The notes under the pieces were generated by a model, which made no database searches, was not told the DNA's origin, and worked only from the letters and a program-made list of their open reading frames with translations. From NCBI GenBank assembly GCA_025526995.1, contig JAHLKG010000020.1, forward strand, positions 248,001 through 312,000: a stretch of 64,000 nucleotides of DNA, given 5' to 3'. Each line of letters starts with the position of its first letter. Position 1 is the stretch's first letter. A program made the translations under genes and the position numbers. Origin of the DNA: Powellomyces hirtus. Taxonomy: Eukaryota; Chytridiomycota; Chytridiomycetes; Spizellomycetales; Powellomycetaceae. Shown in pieces: positions 11,754 to 22,315 of the stretch.

Positions 11754-14700
11754 TCACTCAAAGCGCACTTTTTTCGTAGTCACTTCCAAAATCTCAGTGG
11801 ACGGATCTCCTTCGCCTCCTTCATGTGGGAGAGTTCGCTTTTCGGATCCCGTCCCATTTGCAGAAGATGACTCTGCATAATAGTCGGCAAGGCGGGACCC
11901 GCGCGTCAACGGTATCCCGACCTCCAACCTCGCAAACGGTTGACCGCCGGCCTCGCCCTCGTCGTTGGCATCGACCCACTTTGCGGCGCTCAACAGATCG
12001 CGCAACTTTGAGTCCTCCAAAATAGTCTTTGTCGGCGGGGTGGCCGTGGACGTGGAGCCGGCGCCGGCGCCGCCGTCCGCGTCGTCCTTCATCTCCATCT
12101 CCACGCGCCGGCTGACGATGGCTTCTTCAAGCGTGCCGCGGACCACCAGTGTTTCTACAAAAACAGGCCGGTGGGCGCCAATTCGATGCGCTGTGTTCCA
12201 AGAAGAATAAATAAATAAATGGTTCTCGGGGGGAAACGAAAAGAGGAATGGGTTTTTGTGTTGGGAGGGGATGGTTTCACCTCGCTTGATTGCTTGCCGC
12301 TCCATATCGTGTTGCCAGACCGGGCTCGTGAAATACACGCGGGACTGCGGGGAAAAAAAAAAAAAAAAAAAAAAAAAAAACGAGAGAAAAAAACAAACAA
12401 ACATAGATTTGCGTACATTAAAACCCAACAGCATCGTATTCCTCGCGACTTAACATGGAATGCGACTTAAACTTACAGCCGACGACAGGTCGATTCCCCA
12501 AGCCCCCAATCGCAGATCCATGATCATGACCGACGCCTGGTCGCTCGTGTTGAATGTTGTGACGCTATGGGATCGTTCAGAGACTCTCTACACAACAAAA
12601 CAAAAAAATTCAAACCACGGCCGATCGGGCGTTTTGGCATTTAGTGAAGGGTTGGAGGGACATTGAGGGCCGACGGGACAGCGCGTAGATGGGTTGGGTG
12701 GGTTGGGGGTGACCAACCATTTGTTTGTGGAACAGAATACAGCGGACTTGTAGGAGCCGACAAAGTTGATGGCAGTAGAAGATCTCGCGCTCAAACTAAG
12801 TGGTTGAAGAGAACAGGAGCAAGGAATATTGAGGTTTGACGTATTCACGGTCTGGTGAACCACACTGTCGACAAGTTACCTGGCAGTAGATGATGATCTT
12901 CTCGTCCTTGGCGTATTTTCTGATCTGACATTCGAAAGAATTGACCATGTTAGGAATAGGAACGGTGGAACAAAAAACGTTCATGTATCCACCAGCACCA
13001 AAGTGCAACTGCGTCGCGGTCGTTCTCAACCCTAAAACGCTCACCTCATTCGCCAGATACGTCAACTTGACGCTACTCGTAGCCACAATTTCCGCTGGAG
13101 AATCCTCACTGCCCACCGTAGCCGTTCCCGTTTTCACTGCCTGCAGGTGCGACTCGATATCCGCGCCTTTCAGCAGCATTGTTCCGTCTGGCGACACAGC
13201 AACGGCTTTTGCATCCAAATCCGCTGCGGTGCTGCGGACCTCGTACATCAGCTCCCCGGTAGGCATCAGGTGTGTCCACAGAGCTTCCTCTTGCGCGTTT
13301 TGCAGCGTGCGCGCGATGCTGATGAGGTGCTCCTTGTCGGCGAGAGGATAGTTTCGGTCGCTGGCGTGGATGATTCCGTCTTGCACGTTTTGTAAGGTGC
13401 CGTTCACGTCTTTGAGAAACCCGACGGGGGAAAACCAGAAGCAGGACTCTTGTAAGTTGCTGATGACGTCTGGAAACAATGGAAGAAATCACGCATGCGC
13501 ATAAATTCCTTCTCTACTTTTCTACGCTGATGGTGGAAGACTCAGAGCAGGCCTGAATCGGTCGAAACGCACCTCGTAACGCCGCCGTCGAGCGGGCATG
13601 GAAAAAGTAATCCCGATGTTCGCGCTGCGAAAGCACTGCGTTGGCGCCAATGAACGCAATGATGCAGTTGTGGGTGATTCGCTGCGTCTTGCCAAACGCA
13701 AGTCGGACAATCTTCTCCTGTAATGGTGGCACTATGCGTTTCACCCAATCCCATTAGAAACACTGATTGATAGTCGTGCCAAGCCAAAATAGAACACGCT
13801 TTACATTGTATGTCTCGCTCCACATCTTCCGGGCGATTCCGGACCATGACGCGATGCATAAGGTCTCTCAGCTTTTCGTATCCGCGAAATTGCTGTTCGA
13901 GGAACGGTTTTGCAATAACGTTTCTGTACACGTCTGCGATTTCAATGGGCATGGAATAAGAGGAGTGTCTACCACACCTGCAGCGAGGTACGTGTAGTGG
14001 CGCGCACCTTTTGAAGAAGCATACGGTTCGACTTTCAGAAACCCGCTGAGCAGGCCTCCAAGCTTCTGCACATCTTGCTTTTCCTCATCGCCGATTTGTG
14101 TACGGAGGACGTTGGGCATGGGTGTTCCCGTGCACACCCATCTCCGATCGCATTCGAGCTTAGCCGCCAAAAGAGTCTGTGATGCATCCCGGCTCGCCAT
14201 GACGTGTCCTTCGTCAACAATCAGCCGTAGCCATCGCACTCCCAGTAGCGGCGACTTGTATAGCTCGTCATCGTCGTCCTTGTACTTGGCCGAAGCATTC
14301 AGTTCTCGCCCAAACCGCGTAGAAGAGATCAGAACAATGTCGTATTCGAGCAGCTCTGTCTCGCTTGGCGTCTTGTCCGAGTTTCTCGTGAGGACGAGCA
14401 CTTCGAGAACCAAGTCGAAGACGTGCTGATAGTGAACAACCGAATCAGCATACGTTTGAAATGAGGGAAAAACTTCTCGGATCGGGGAAGAGAGCCGCAA
14501 GTGCAAACCTTGTTCAGCTCTGTCCGCCATTGGTCCACCAGGGTATCAGGAACCACGATCAACGTGGCGGAAGACAAGAACACTCGCGAGGCCGGCTTGG
14601 CCTCGAGTTCACTACGGCTAAACCGATACGCTTCTGTCGGAGCTTTGAAATAAGATTTCCGAGACCTCCTCAACAGTTGGTAGAGATGCTCAGGCAACTT

Positions 14701-15757
14701 GCGCTCAAAGTTTTTAAACGGTACGTCCTGAGTCAAGATACTCCTGGCTGCCAGCTGTTGCAGGGACAACACGGGACGATGCGGTGATGAGCCGTTTTCG
14801 CTACCGCTGCTGTCGTTGCTGTCTGTCAGAAACGCGCGCCACGTCGTATCTAATTCGACGTGGACCTCGCCGTCAACGCAGTCTACTGGCGGCTGGCTAG
14901 TCTGATGTCGAGTGTGCAGGATCAAAGCAATGCATATACATGTTTTCCCCACTCCCATATCCTCACAAATGATGCCGCCCGTGGAGTCTTCATAGAACAC
15001 TGGATCTTTGCACACTTCGCCGGTGTCGACGCAATAATAGTATGGCTGCTGGGTATCTGCCGTTTGAAACTCAACCATGTTGGGGTCGAGGACCATCTGA
15101 GGAAGCACTTCACGTTGGACAAGTTTCCAAAGCGTGTTTTTCTGGTACCCGAACAATGTGCTCTTCATGCCTCGTGGAGCTCTCCGTCTCGTACACCGGG
15201 ACAGCAGCTTGCATGTTCGTGCACCGGTGCCTTCTGGCACTGGGAAGGGAACTGGCGACGGCATCGAGCTGTAAATGTCACTCACTTGCACCTTTTCTGA
15301 CTGTGCGGGATCCTGTTTAGTTCCGGATCTCTCGACGGCCTTTCAATTCATGCTACGGCCTGTTTACCTTCTTTGCAAACAGTCCTATCGTATCTTGGTC
15401 CGTCCCCAAACCTTGCCATGACGTGGGATTACAGTCTATAATGTTCAACAGCTGGGCAATCGCCTTCCTAGCAGCCCGCCTCCGTGTCCCACGAAGAGCG
15501 GAGGCTGTTCGCCGTCCCCCAAAGTCAGCGGGCATAAGATACAAGCGAACGAGAATGTCAGACTGCGGCAACCTGAGAAATTCAGCTTTCGCCAGCCCGC
15601 TATCGCATGCCGTTCTGATCTGCTCCATCACTTTATTCAATGGTGGGAACAGGCGCCATTCCGAGGCAGGCTGTGTCAAGTTTGCGACTTGCACTTGGTT
15701 TGCAGGAATACGAAAGGCTCCTACGGCTAGCCAGACTCCAGTTGCGCTTGGAGACAT
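11754..15757 (-). CDS. SNF2-family DNA-dependent ATPase (DEGH-box, Rad5/Rad16-like group)
   Basis: Multi-exon gene; it converges on porin with 176 bases between stops. The SNF2 N-terminal lobe shows FGYQKNTLW, the Walker A variant [25 protein letters not shown] (DEGH in place of DEAH) and [12 protein letters not shown]. The C-terminal lobe is spread over small exons: [13 protein letters not shown], then [15 protein letters not shown], then [15 protein letters not shown] joined to [17 protein letters not shown] (motif VI region). DEGH boxes are typical of the Rad5/Rad16/SHPRH-like branch, but no RING finger is visible between the lobes. The first exon (15757-15368) encodes about 130 residues without a recognised domain. 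The acidic, Gly-rich C-terminus ends in a basic cluster. A role in chromatin or DNA repair is inferred; the orthologue is uncertain. Confidence 0.87.
12353..12380. repeat. 28-base A homopolymer (T28 on the coding strand) at a 3' splice site
   Basis: An uninterrupted run of 28 A lies in the SNF2 gene. Read on the coding strand it is T28 followed by CCCCGCAG and then the conserved exon starting SRVYFTSP, so it is the polypyrimidine tract of that acceptor. Its exact length may be unreliable in the assembly. Confidence 0.9.
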
Positions 15758-16131
15758 GGCTAGCCACAGTTATCGTGGTGTCTTTCTGGTCAGTTCGCAA
15801 CAGTTCTCAATTACACGGTAATGGTAAGGAGAAAACCAAAAAGAAAAAGAAAAAGGAAGAGAGCAAAAAGAGGTTAAGCATCAGCATCGCTTATGTTATT
15901 TTACCGCTGTCCTAATATCCGGTAATAGATCGAAGACCAGGTAAACGGATGGCTGGATCCCACTCCAGCGATGCCAGTCACGTGGCGTGGCACACTGTCA
16001 TTGAGCTTTCTGCCTTTCGCACCCTGCTTTTCTAGGTTCCTTTCCTGTTCTTTTTTTTTTTTTTCCCTGGCGGAATTGCCGCTGGGCCTCGCTCCAGCTT
16101 CCGCCTAGACTCCCCTGCAACCACCACCGAG
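15758..16131. promoter_or_regulatory. divergent promoter region, SNF2 gene and SET-MYND gene
   Basis: These 374 bases separate the two start codons and must contain both promoters. There is an A-rich, G/A-only stretch near 15828-15872 and a T15-like run near 16050. No specific factor site is claimed. Confidence 0.5.
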
Positions 16132-18011
16132 ATGCCACCACCTGCGATTCCCTCGCCGCTATCCCAGAGCAAAAAGCCCACTCCTCCAACCGATAGCGTC
16201 AACCCTACGAACGACGACGCAAACAAAGCAGCACTTTACGCACTCGGCCTCACCTCGCCCGCCCTACGTCTTAACGAAACCGTCCATGATGGACGGTACC
16301 TTCTCGCCAAAACCAATCTTCCGCCCAACACCCTTCTTCTGTCGCTCCCTGCACCCTACGCTCATGCGCTGTTTGACTCGCATAAAAAGCGCGTGTGTGC
16401 CGTCTGTCTCGCATTCAACGACCAAGGGCCGTTCCATCTCCATTGTCGAAACTGCGATCAGCTCTATCTGTGCTCGCCAAACTGTCTTGCTACCCTGCTC
16501 GCGCAGGGTCACCACGTCGTGTGTGCACAGTTGCGAAAGCTCGCGACGTTCAAAGCACCGCAACACGAAAAGAGCGTTCTGAAACTGATCCTCATGATTC
16601 TGTTCAAGAGGCATGTCGAGCGGGGCCGTCATCTGCATACCTCCCTTCGGCCGACTGAGCAACCTGCTACTTCGATCACAGACCCATGGCATCCCATGCA
16701 CTGTGCGACGGCTGCTCCCTCTTCACCACTGCCAGCAACGGACATTGTCGCCCCGAAACCAACTCGTCCCATCCCGGGACAAACGTCCTTTCACACCTCC
16801 TCCCTGCCAATGGCACCCGCATCGCCAACCTCGGCCAACAATCCCGCACATTCATACACCCCGCCTCCGCCCTGCTCCACGCCCCCGCCGTCACATCCAG
16901 CGCCTCCGTCACGCACCTACAAAGACATTGAGAATCTTCAGTCGCACTACCTTGATTGGCCGCAGGATGACCGCGTCGACTGGCGCAAAACAAAAAACTT
17001 TATTGCCCGTCTTCTGGACGAATGTCATTTGCTCGAGGACGGTGATCGCGACAAATTGACTGGGGACGCAGACGTCTTCCTCCTCGCCTTGGTCTCGCGG
17101 ATAGAAAGCAATGGATTCGGCCTCTGGAGCCCGCGAAAGGAAAATTGTATGGGACGTGCCGTGTTTCCGGAAGCCAGTTATTTCAACGTGAGTTTGGTAG
17201 TCCACACACGCTACCAAGGTTATCCCTTACTGACGTTTTTCTGACCTTTCCTAAACAGCACTCCTGCAATCCCAACAGCATATGCGAGCAGACAGGTCCT
17301 CAGATGACCATCCGCACGACCCGCGCCGTCCCGCGCGACGCCCCGCTGACCATATCCTACATTGACAGCAACGCCCCACTCCACGCGCGGCGATCCCACC
17401 TCGCCCAGGACTACTTCTTCCACTGCAAATGCGAACGCTGCGAAGCGGAGGAATACGCTGCTGCCAACGGCTCCCCCGCCACTGCGAATGCTCAGAGAAT
17501 CAAAGTCACGTACGAGCGAAGCTTTACACAAGGTGCCAACGCCGGCCCGCAGAGCCCGAACGGCGATCCACGCCAGAAGCAGCCTCGCAATGCTCGAGGC
17601 AACAAGGCTGGAGCTCGTCTTAACCGATCCGCTTCTGGGCCTGCTCCGTCTGCCGCAACGACAACTCCGCCAGCGCGAATTGAACCGGACATGTCTCGTC
17701 CTTTCGTTCCACCACAAACCTTTCAAGCTCGACCTTCCCCTGTCCCCGTAATTCCACACATCCCGATCCCACTGCCCCCGCCACCACCACCACCATCAGC
17801 ACAACAACAAACATCCGTCCCTTTATCGGGTAAGCAGCCCCTGTTGAGACGCATGCCCCTAGGCTCCCCAGACGTTGCGGAGATTCGTAGAAGAGCTCAA
17901 TCTTCCCCGCGACCTGTTCGAACGAATTCCGGAAACTCTGGATCGGGCACAGCTCGAAAGAACAGCACCAACAATCGCAGAGCACCACCGCAACCAAATG
18001 CTGCTTCGTGA
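16132..18011 (+). CDS. SET domain protein with MYND zinc finger (SMYD-like)
   Basis: Putative protein-lysine methyltransferase of the SMYD type. Exon 1 (16132-17187) and exon 2 (17259-18011) join at a clear GTGAGT...AACAG intron in the middle of the NHSC catalytic motif. The split SET domain begins near residue 45. A MYND finger spans about 89-131 (CAVC, HCRNC, YLCSPNC, HHVVC). A Pro/Ser/Thr-rich insertion follows (about 180-260), then the SET core with NHSCNPNS at 352-358, a YID motif for cofactor and lysine binding, and the post-SET cluster CKCERC. As one frame the protein has 602 residues with a disordered, Pro-rich tail. The tail is questionable: another frame reads more like helical protein between 17530-17750 and 17863-18033, so an unseen intron may change the C-terminus. 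Substrate unknown. Confidence 0.85.
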
Positions 18012-18437
18012 CCGGGTTCAACCGGCTCCTTAGGCAAAAGCGTAAATGCACTCGCGCGTCCCCCACTTGACCTATCGGCTAGCAATTGTGCAATGAGGCC
18101 AGGTAGTTGACGCCATCCCGGCATAGTAGAGTCTGCTGCCGCGCTGCACTCTTGTGCGAAAAGCACCGACTAGCCTTCCTGCCACTACCTTCTGGACAAT
18201 GAATGTTTTACAAAGCTGACACACGTGGATATCTCCATAAAAACAATGTTACATTCAACATGACTGCATAACGATAGCAGAGTAACAGCTAACTTTTCTG
18301 TGGATGAAGATCCAGGCTTAACATGAGCCAGTCATAATAGGTCCCAGTGATCAAGAATAGGGGCTCAGAGTTGGAATCTCCAGTCGGTTCTTCCGGTCAT
18401 TTCTTCTCTCCATTCCGTCCTCAAATGGATGCACTCG
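18012..18437. other. convergent 3' intergenic region
   Basis: Lies between the stop codons of the SET-MYND gene and the minus-strand hypothetical gene. It probably holds both 3' UTRs. If the SET-MYND gene uses the alternative frame, its stop moves to about 18033. No other feature was seen. Confidence 0.45.
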
Positions 18438-19918
18438 TCAAGCTCGCCGGCGCTTCTCATCTGGTGGTGACGGATAAAAGGGCTTCGTTTGTGCACGGGA
18501 TGCAAGGACGTCCATCGTTGTTCTGTAAGACACTGTCGATGCGGAAGGTCCGCTAGCCGTTTTTCCGCGACGGTAGTGGAACGGCGGATCGGCTGGCTGC
18601 GTCACGGATGACGGCAGCGACTGCGATGCCTTGGTGTCCCGATGTGCATTTCCGCCATCCTTGTTGTCCCGCTTGTCATTGTCTGATTGGCTGTTGGTGA
18701 AAAGGATGCCATTATGACTGAAAGCGTCCGGCACTGCCCCATCCAACAACGCCAAATCGGAGGGCGAAAATGGGATGTCGTACGAGTCCCCTGCACTGTC
18801 TCCCATCTGCTCCACGGCTACCTTCTCTCCTGCTACTTCTCTCGTGTCTTTTTCTGCGTCAGTCCGTGGTTGGTTTGCGGGTGACGAAGGCATCGGAAGA
18901 ATCACTGGACTGGGAACAGTGTGGTACGCACCCCACAGATTCGTTTCGAGCCCTTCAAGAATCCCGCTGTCGCTCAAAGCAGCTGTAAACGGAGGAACGT
19001 AGTCCTGCTCTTCCACTCCATCCCGACGTAGCTGGCGTGCGTAAATGTTCATCGTTTCCGGCAGCGCGAAAGTATGGCTGTCGCCGATCGCGGACAGTGT
19101 GTCCTCCCGTTCAGAACCTTTGATCCAGTCGTTGCCTCCGAGTCGCGGTGTGGGTGTGGCTGTAGCCTCACGCCGAAAAGCGTGGCCCAAAAATCCTGGT
19201 TCTGGAGTCTCCGTTCGACAGTCTGTGGGTGGGAAGCTTGCAAGAGATGGACGGGGAGTCCCGGCGTCTCGCACAGAGCTGCCGTCATGAAATTGTGGTG
19301 TGGACATCCTGAAGGCATGCATGCGATTGTTCATCGGTGTGACCGGACGCTGCATTTGCTGAGGTGGGTGACGGAAGAACGGCGTTCTATGTGGATTTAC
19401 TTCCGCCGCGAATGGATCCACTGATGCGACCGATGCGCCGGTGACCCAAGGCGTTTGATACGGATTAATCTAAGACGGCAAAGGAGGTCGGAGGAACGTG
19501 GCAGAAAGATGATGGCAAAGTTTCCCAGTCTCACCGGTTCAGGTTCCGTCAAATCCATTAGATTCTCCCGGCTTCTCATCCACTGTGGAAGATCGCCAAT
19601 TTTGGCCTTTGAGAAGGCATGCCCAGGCATGGTATCGTTAATGGGAGTGGTCTGGACGATACTATGATCTCGAAACTTTCCCCTGGCCAGAGCTTCGTTG
19701 TTCTTTTTCCTCTGCTGCAAGGTTGCGAATTTGTCGCCAAGAGAGGTCCCCTTCTCCACTTTCAAGCGCTGCAAGTCAGCAAAGTCATGACCTCGCTGCG
19801 GGGATATGGCGCGTTTCTTTTTTTGAGAGCGATGCTCTTTCTTGTACGGGTTGACGATGATGTCTTCTGCAAGTTCGTTCATCATTTCCTGTAACCATGG
19901 CGAGTTTGAGTCCTGCTG
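18438..19918 (-). CDS. hypothetical disordered protein with basic N-terminal region (5' end unresolved)
   Basis: Not recognised. The last exon (about 19439-18438) and the one before it (ending about 19529) are joined in phase by an intron with a GTGAGA donor and TTAG acceptor. The upstream exon encodes a highly charged, probably helical segment (MNELAEDIIVNPYKKEH, then a basic KKKRAISPQRG stretch and LGDKFATLQQRKKNNEAL). The downstream exon is Pro/Ser/Thr-rich and disordered, with recurring short NP-x-x-TP motifs (INPYQTPWV, VNPHRTPFF) and many SP/TP sites. It ends in a basic DEKRRRA tail that could be a nuclear localisation signal. The exon may open at 19918 after a TAG acceptor; further 5' exons probably exist up to about 20385. 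No catalytic domain is visible. A nuclear scaffold or kinase substrate is a guess. Confidence 0.65.
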
Positions 19919-20061
19919 CTATCAGCGGGCCATGGTCGGAAATCATTGCTCGTGCCTGCATTTGGTCGTATTTGTTGTTCAGAGTGCAAGATCGCGGAGA
20001 CACAGCCGGATTTGACACACTGATGCCCTGCGTTGACATTATTCGCAGAGAAGCTTCAGAT

Positions 20062-20385
20062 TTAACAGGACCTACAAATCAAGCACAGATTGAGGAAGAG
20101 GAAGTTTACAGGGAATGGACTGAGAACATGTTCGCACGCACTCTGGTGCGACCAAGGCTGCCGACCGCCACGATTATCCGCCAGGGATGCGAACTTTCCA
20201 ACTGGAGATGGGCAGAAATCCGTGTAGGGGGATCCATTCCGAGATGTGTTGCTAATTGTCGCAGAGACCCTGAAACCGATTTTCAACAATTTCGAATCCA
20301 GGTTTTTTGGTTCTGCCTCGGCCCCGTACCTTGCAAACGGAATGTCACTCAATTCCTTCTGCAGAGTAAGGTCCTCCTCCTCCAT
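20062..20385 (-). CDS. candidate 5' exon(s) of the unrecognised upstream gene
   Basis: This minus-strand ORF begins with an acidic peptide (MEEEDLTLQKELSDIPFA) that looks coding. A plausible 60-base intron (GTACGG...TTTCAG) follows it, then a Ser/Asn-rich stretch. It lies directly upstream of the disordered protein gene on the same strand, so it may be its N-terminus. No consistent splice path between the two was found, so the link is tentative. Confidence 0.35.
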   Translation of the reverse strand: MEEEDLTLQKELSDIPFARYGAEAEPKNLDSKLLKIGFRVSATISNTSRNGSPYTDFCPSPVGKFASLADNRGGRQPWSHQSACEHVLSPFPVNFLFLNLCLICRSC

Positions 20386-20956
20386 TATTCTAATATAGGC
20401 TTCGACGGGCTTCTACTATCCTTCTAGTATTCCCTTGAGGATTCTCCCTGAATGTTTCCTTTCTTCACGTCTGGGAACATACAAATCTAGTCTTTGGAGA
20501 GGGAATGCGAAAGGGGAAGGGAGGGAAAACGAGAGGAACGCGATTACAATATGACAAATGCGTGGCTGTGTAAGCACTGTTGCCTTTCAGGGCTGATTAG
20601 CAATGTATGCTAGATCAGGGATATTACTTATGCTGACTAATTCACGCCATGTCGATGTCATTCTCTCACCTCCCCACCTGTCAACCTGTTAAGTGAGAAC
20701 TTCGCCCGCATTACCTACAAAAGCGGCTTTTCCCCCTTTAGAAATATCTGCTTCGACCACAAGGATAAATATCTGCTTCGAACACAAGGATAAACTCCTA
20801 CTCAGCATCCTGCGCGACCTCTGAAATCGATAAACTTACAACGAACACCTCTCACTTGTAGTCGCCCACCACGCTGACATCTAGAGATACTCCAACTTCG
20901 CAAAGACCCCCCACTCTCCGCTTCACCGAGCAGTTCACGTCAATTCTTTCTTTTCT
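20386..20956. promoter_or_regulatory. divergent upstream region with tandem 25-base repeat
   Basis: This region precedes the RING-H2 gene and, on the other strand, the candidate first exon of the hypothetical gene. It contains a two-copy 25-base tandem repeat and pyrimidine-rich sequence close to the RING gene start. No coding sequence is supported. Confidence 0.5.
20742..20791 (+). repeat. two tandem copies of a 25-base unit
   Basis: Two adjacent copies of a 25-base unit beginning AAATATCTGCTTCGA and ending CACAAGGAT differ at one base (C/A). They lie about 185 bases upstream of the RING-H2 start codon. This may be a recent duplication or a doubled regulatory site. Confidence 0.85.
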
Positions 20957-20974
20957 TTGCTGACACCTACTATC

Positions 20975-22036
20975 ATGCCGCTGCCTCAGCGAGCCACCGA
21001 AGACCAAACACCTGATCGTAGTGAGGCTACTTCCCCGGTACCCTCTGAGACGCAAGATACGTCGTCTCCTTCTGCGTCAGAGGACGCGCGCGACTCTGAA
21101 TCGTTGAGTTTTGAAATTAGCTTCAGTCGGGACGAAGAAACAATGCCAGCGTCCGCTGTTGAGCCAGCAGCAGATGGTGGGAGCGGTGATACTGACAGTG
21201 GCTCGAACGCTTCTGCACCTTCTGACAACGAAGCTGCTCCGACCGACGCATACCAGGCGGGAAGAGATCTGGTCGTGACCTTCTTCTTCCCGTCACGTAA
21301 CCGTGGCAATGGCAGTGACAGTGATTCCAACCTCGAGCCGAGCATACAGCTCATTCGCGCTCTGAGTGAGACTACCGGCACGGGGCTGGGTCCCGCGGTT
21401 CTTTTGATCTCGCGCTTTGTAAGTGGCACGCCGTTAGGCTTGGGGAACCAATATCTCTTCTGACGCTAATCTCTTGTTGTACAGACTGAAATAATGACAC
21501 AAGCGCTCCGCAATGGTATGCCACATACTCAAGGGCAGCCGCCGGCCTCGGACGCGTTTATCAAATCCCTGAAACCTGTCAAGTTATGGGCAGAGCGACT
21601 TGCGAAACATCCGATGTGTACAGTTTGTCAAGAAGATTTTGCCATTCTATCCGCAACTGAAAAATCCGACGAGGACTCGGCATCAGGCCAGAAAGATATC
21701 TTGCGACTCACATGCCACCATCTCTTTCATTCGGAGTGCATCTCGCAGTGGTTGGAGACCAGCGCCACTTGTCCAACTTGCCGCTACGAGATGCCCACGG
21801 ACAACGAGGATTACAATGTAGGCGTGAACAAGAGGATGCAAGACTGGGATGTTGGCCTCGACACGGATGGCGAGGAGGACGACAGTGATGAAGCGAATGG
21901 CGATTTAGATCTGTCCAAGTTGAGCTTCAAGTTGGAGGAAGAGGTGGAAGACACTACCTCAAAGAAACGTGGACGAGCGGAAACGCGATGTCCCAACCAC
22001 GAACGAAGCAGCAGGGCACGATATACCAGCCCTTGA
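20975..22036 (+). CDS. RING-H2 finger protein, probable E3 ubiquitin ligase
   Basis: Two exons (20975-21418 and 21485-22036) join in phase at GTAAGT...TACAG to give 331 residues. The N-terminal 110 residues are Ser/Asp/Glu-rich and disordered. A hydrophobic helical region follows (LEPSIQLIRALSETTGTGLGPAVLLISRF). The RING-H2 finger lies at about 190-245: CTVCQEDF, a Ser/Asp-rich insertion between the first pairs, then LTCHHLFHSECISQWLETSATCPTCR. All eight zinc ligands are present (C3H2C3). After the finger comes a very acidic segment and a Lys/Arg-rich end. There is no transmembrane segment, so a soluble ligase similar to the RNF126/115 layout is likely. An alternative ATG 18 bases upstream (20957) is in frame. 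Substrate unknown. Confidence 0.88.
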
Positions 22037-22315
22037 TGCTGTCGGTCTGATCCCCTATCAAAGATTCTTAGTAAATACCCGATTTCTGGCTAGTGGTTCA
22101 TGTTACAACCCCACACTGTATATAAGAAAGCCCATCCATACCTATTCCTTCCCTATACAGTACATTCTTCATTATTACATCTGTACAATTATCATCACTT
22201 ACTCTTGCATGATTTGAACGCAATCTTGGCTTTTCTTGCCATACATGTGCTATTTGCTTAACGGGAACGGTCATGAGAGGACAGATGTGGCAATTCAAAA
22301 GCCCGCTTCTTATTG

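Noticed and set aside
11008..11757. 249-codon ORF antisense to porin
   Set aside because: It is the complement of strongly C-biased porin exons and runs through porin introns; a classic antisense shadow.
17220..17759. 179-codon antisense ORF under the SET-MYND gene
   Set aside because: Arises from GC-rich codons on the other strand; no motifs.
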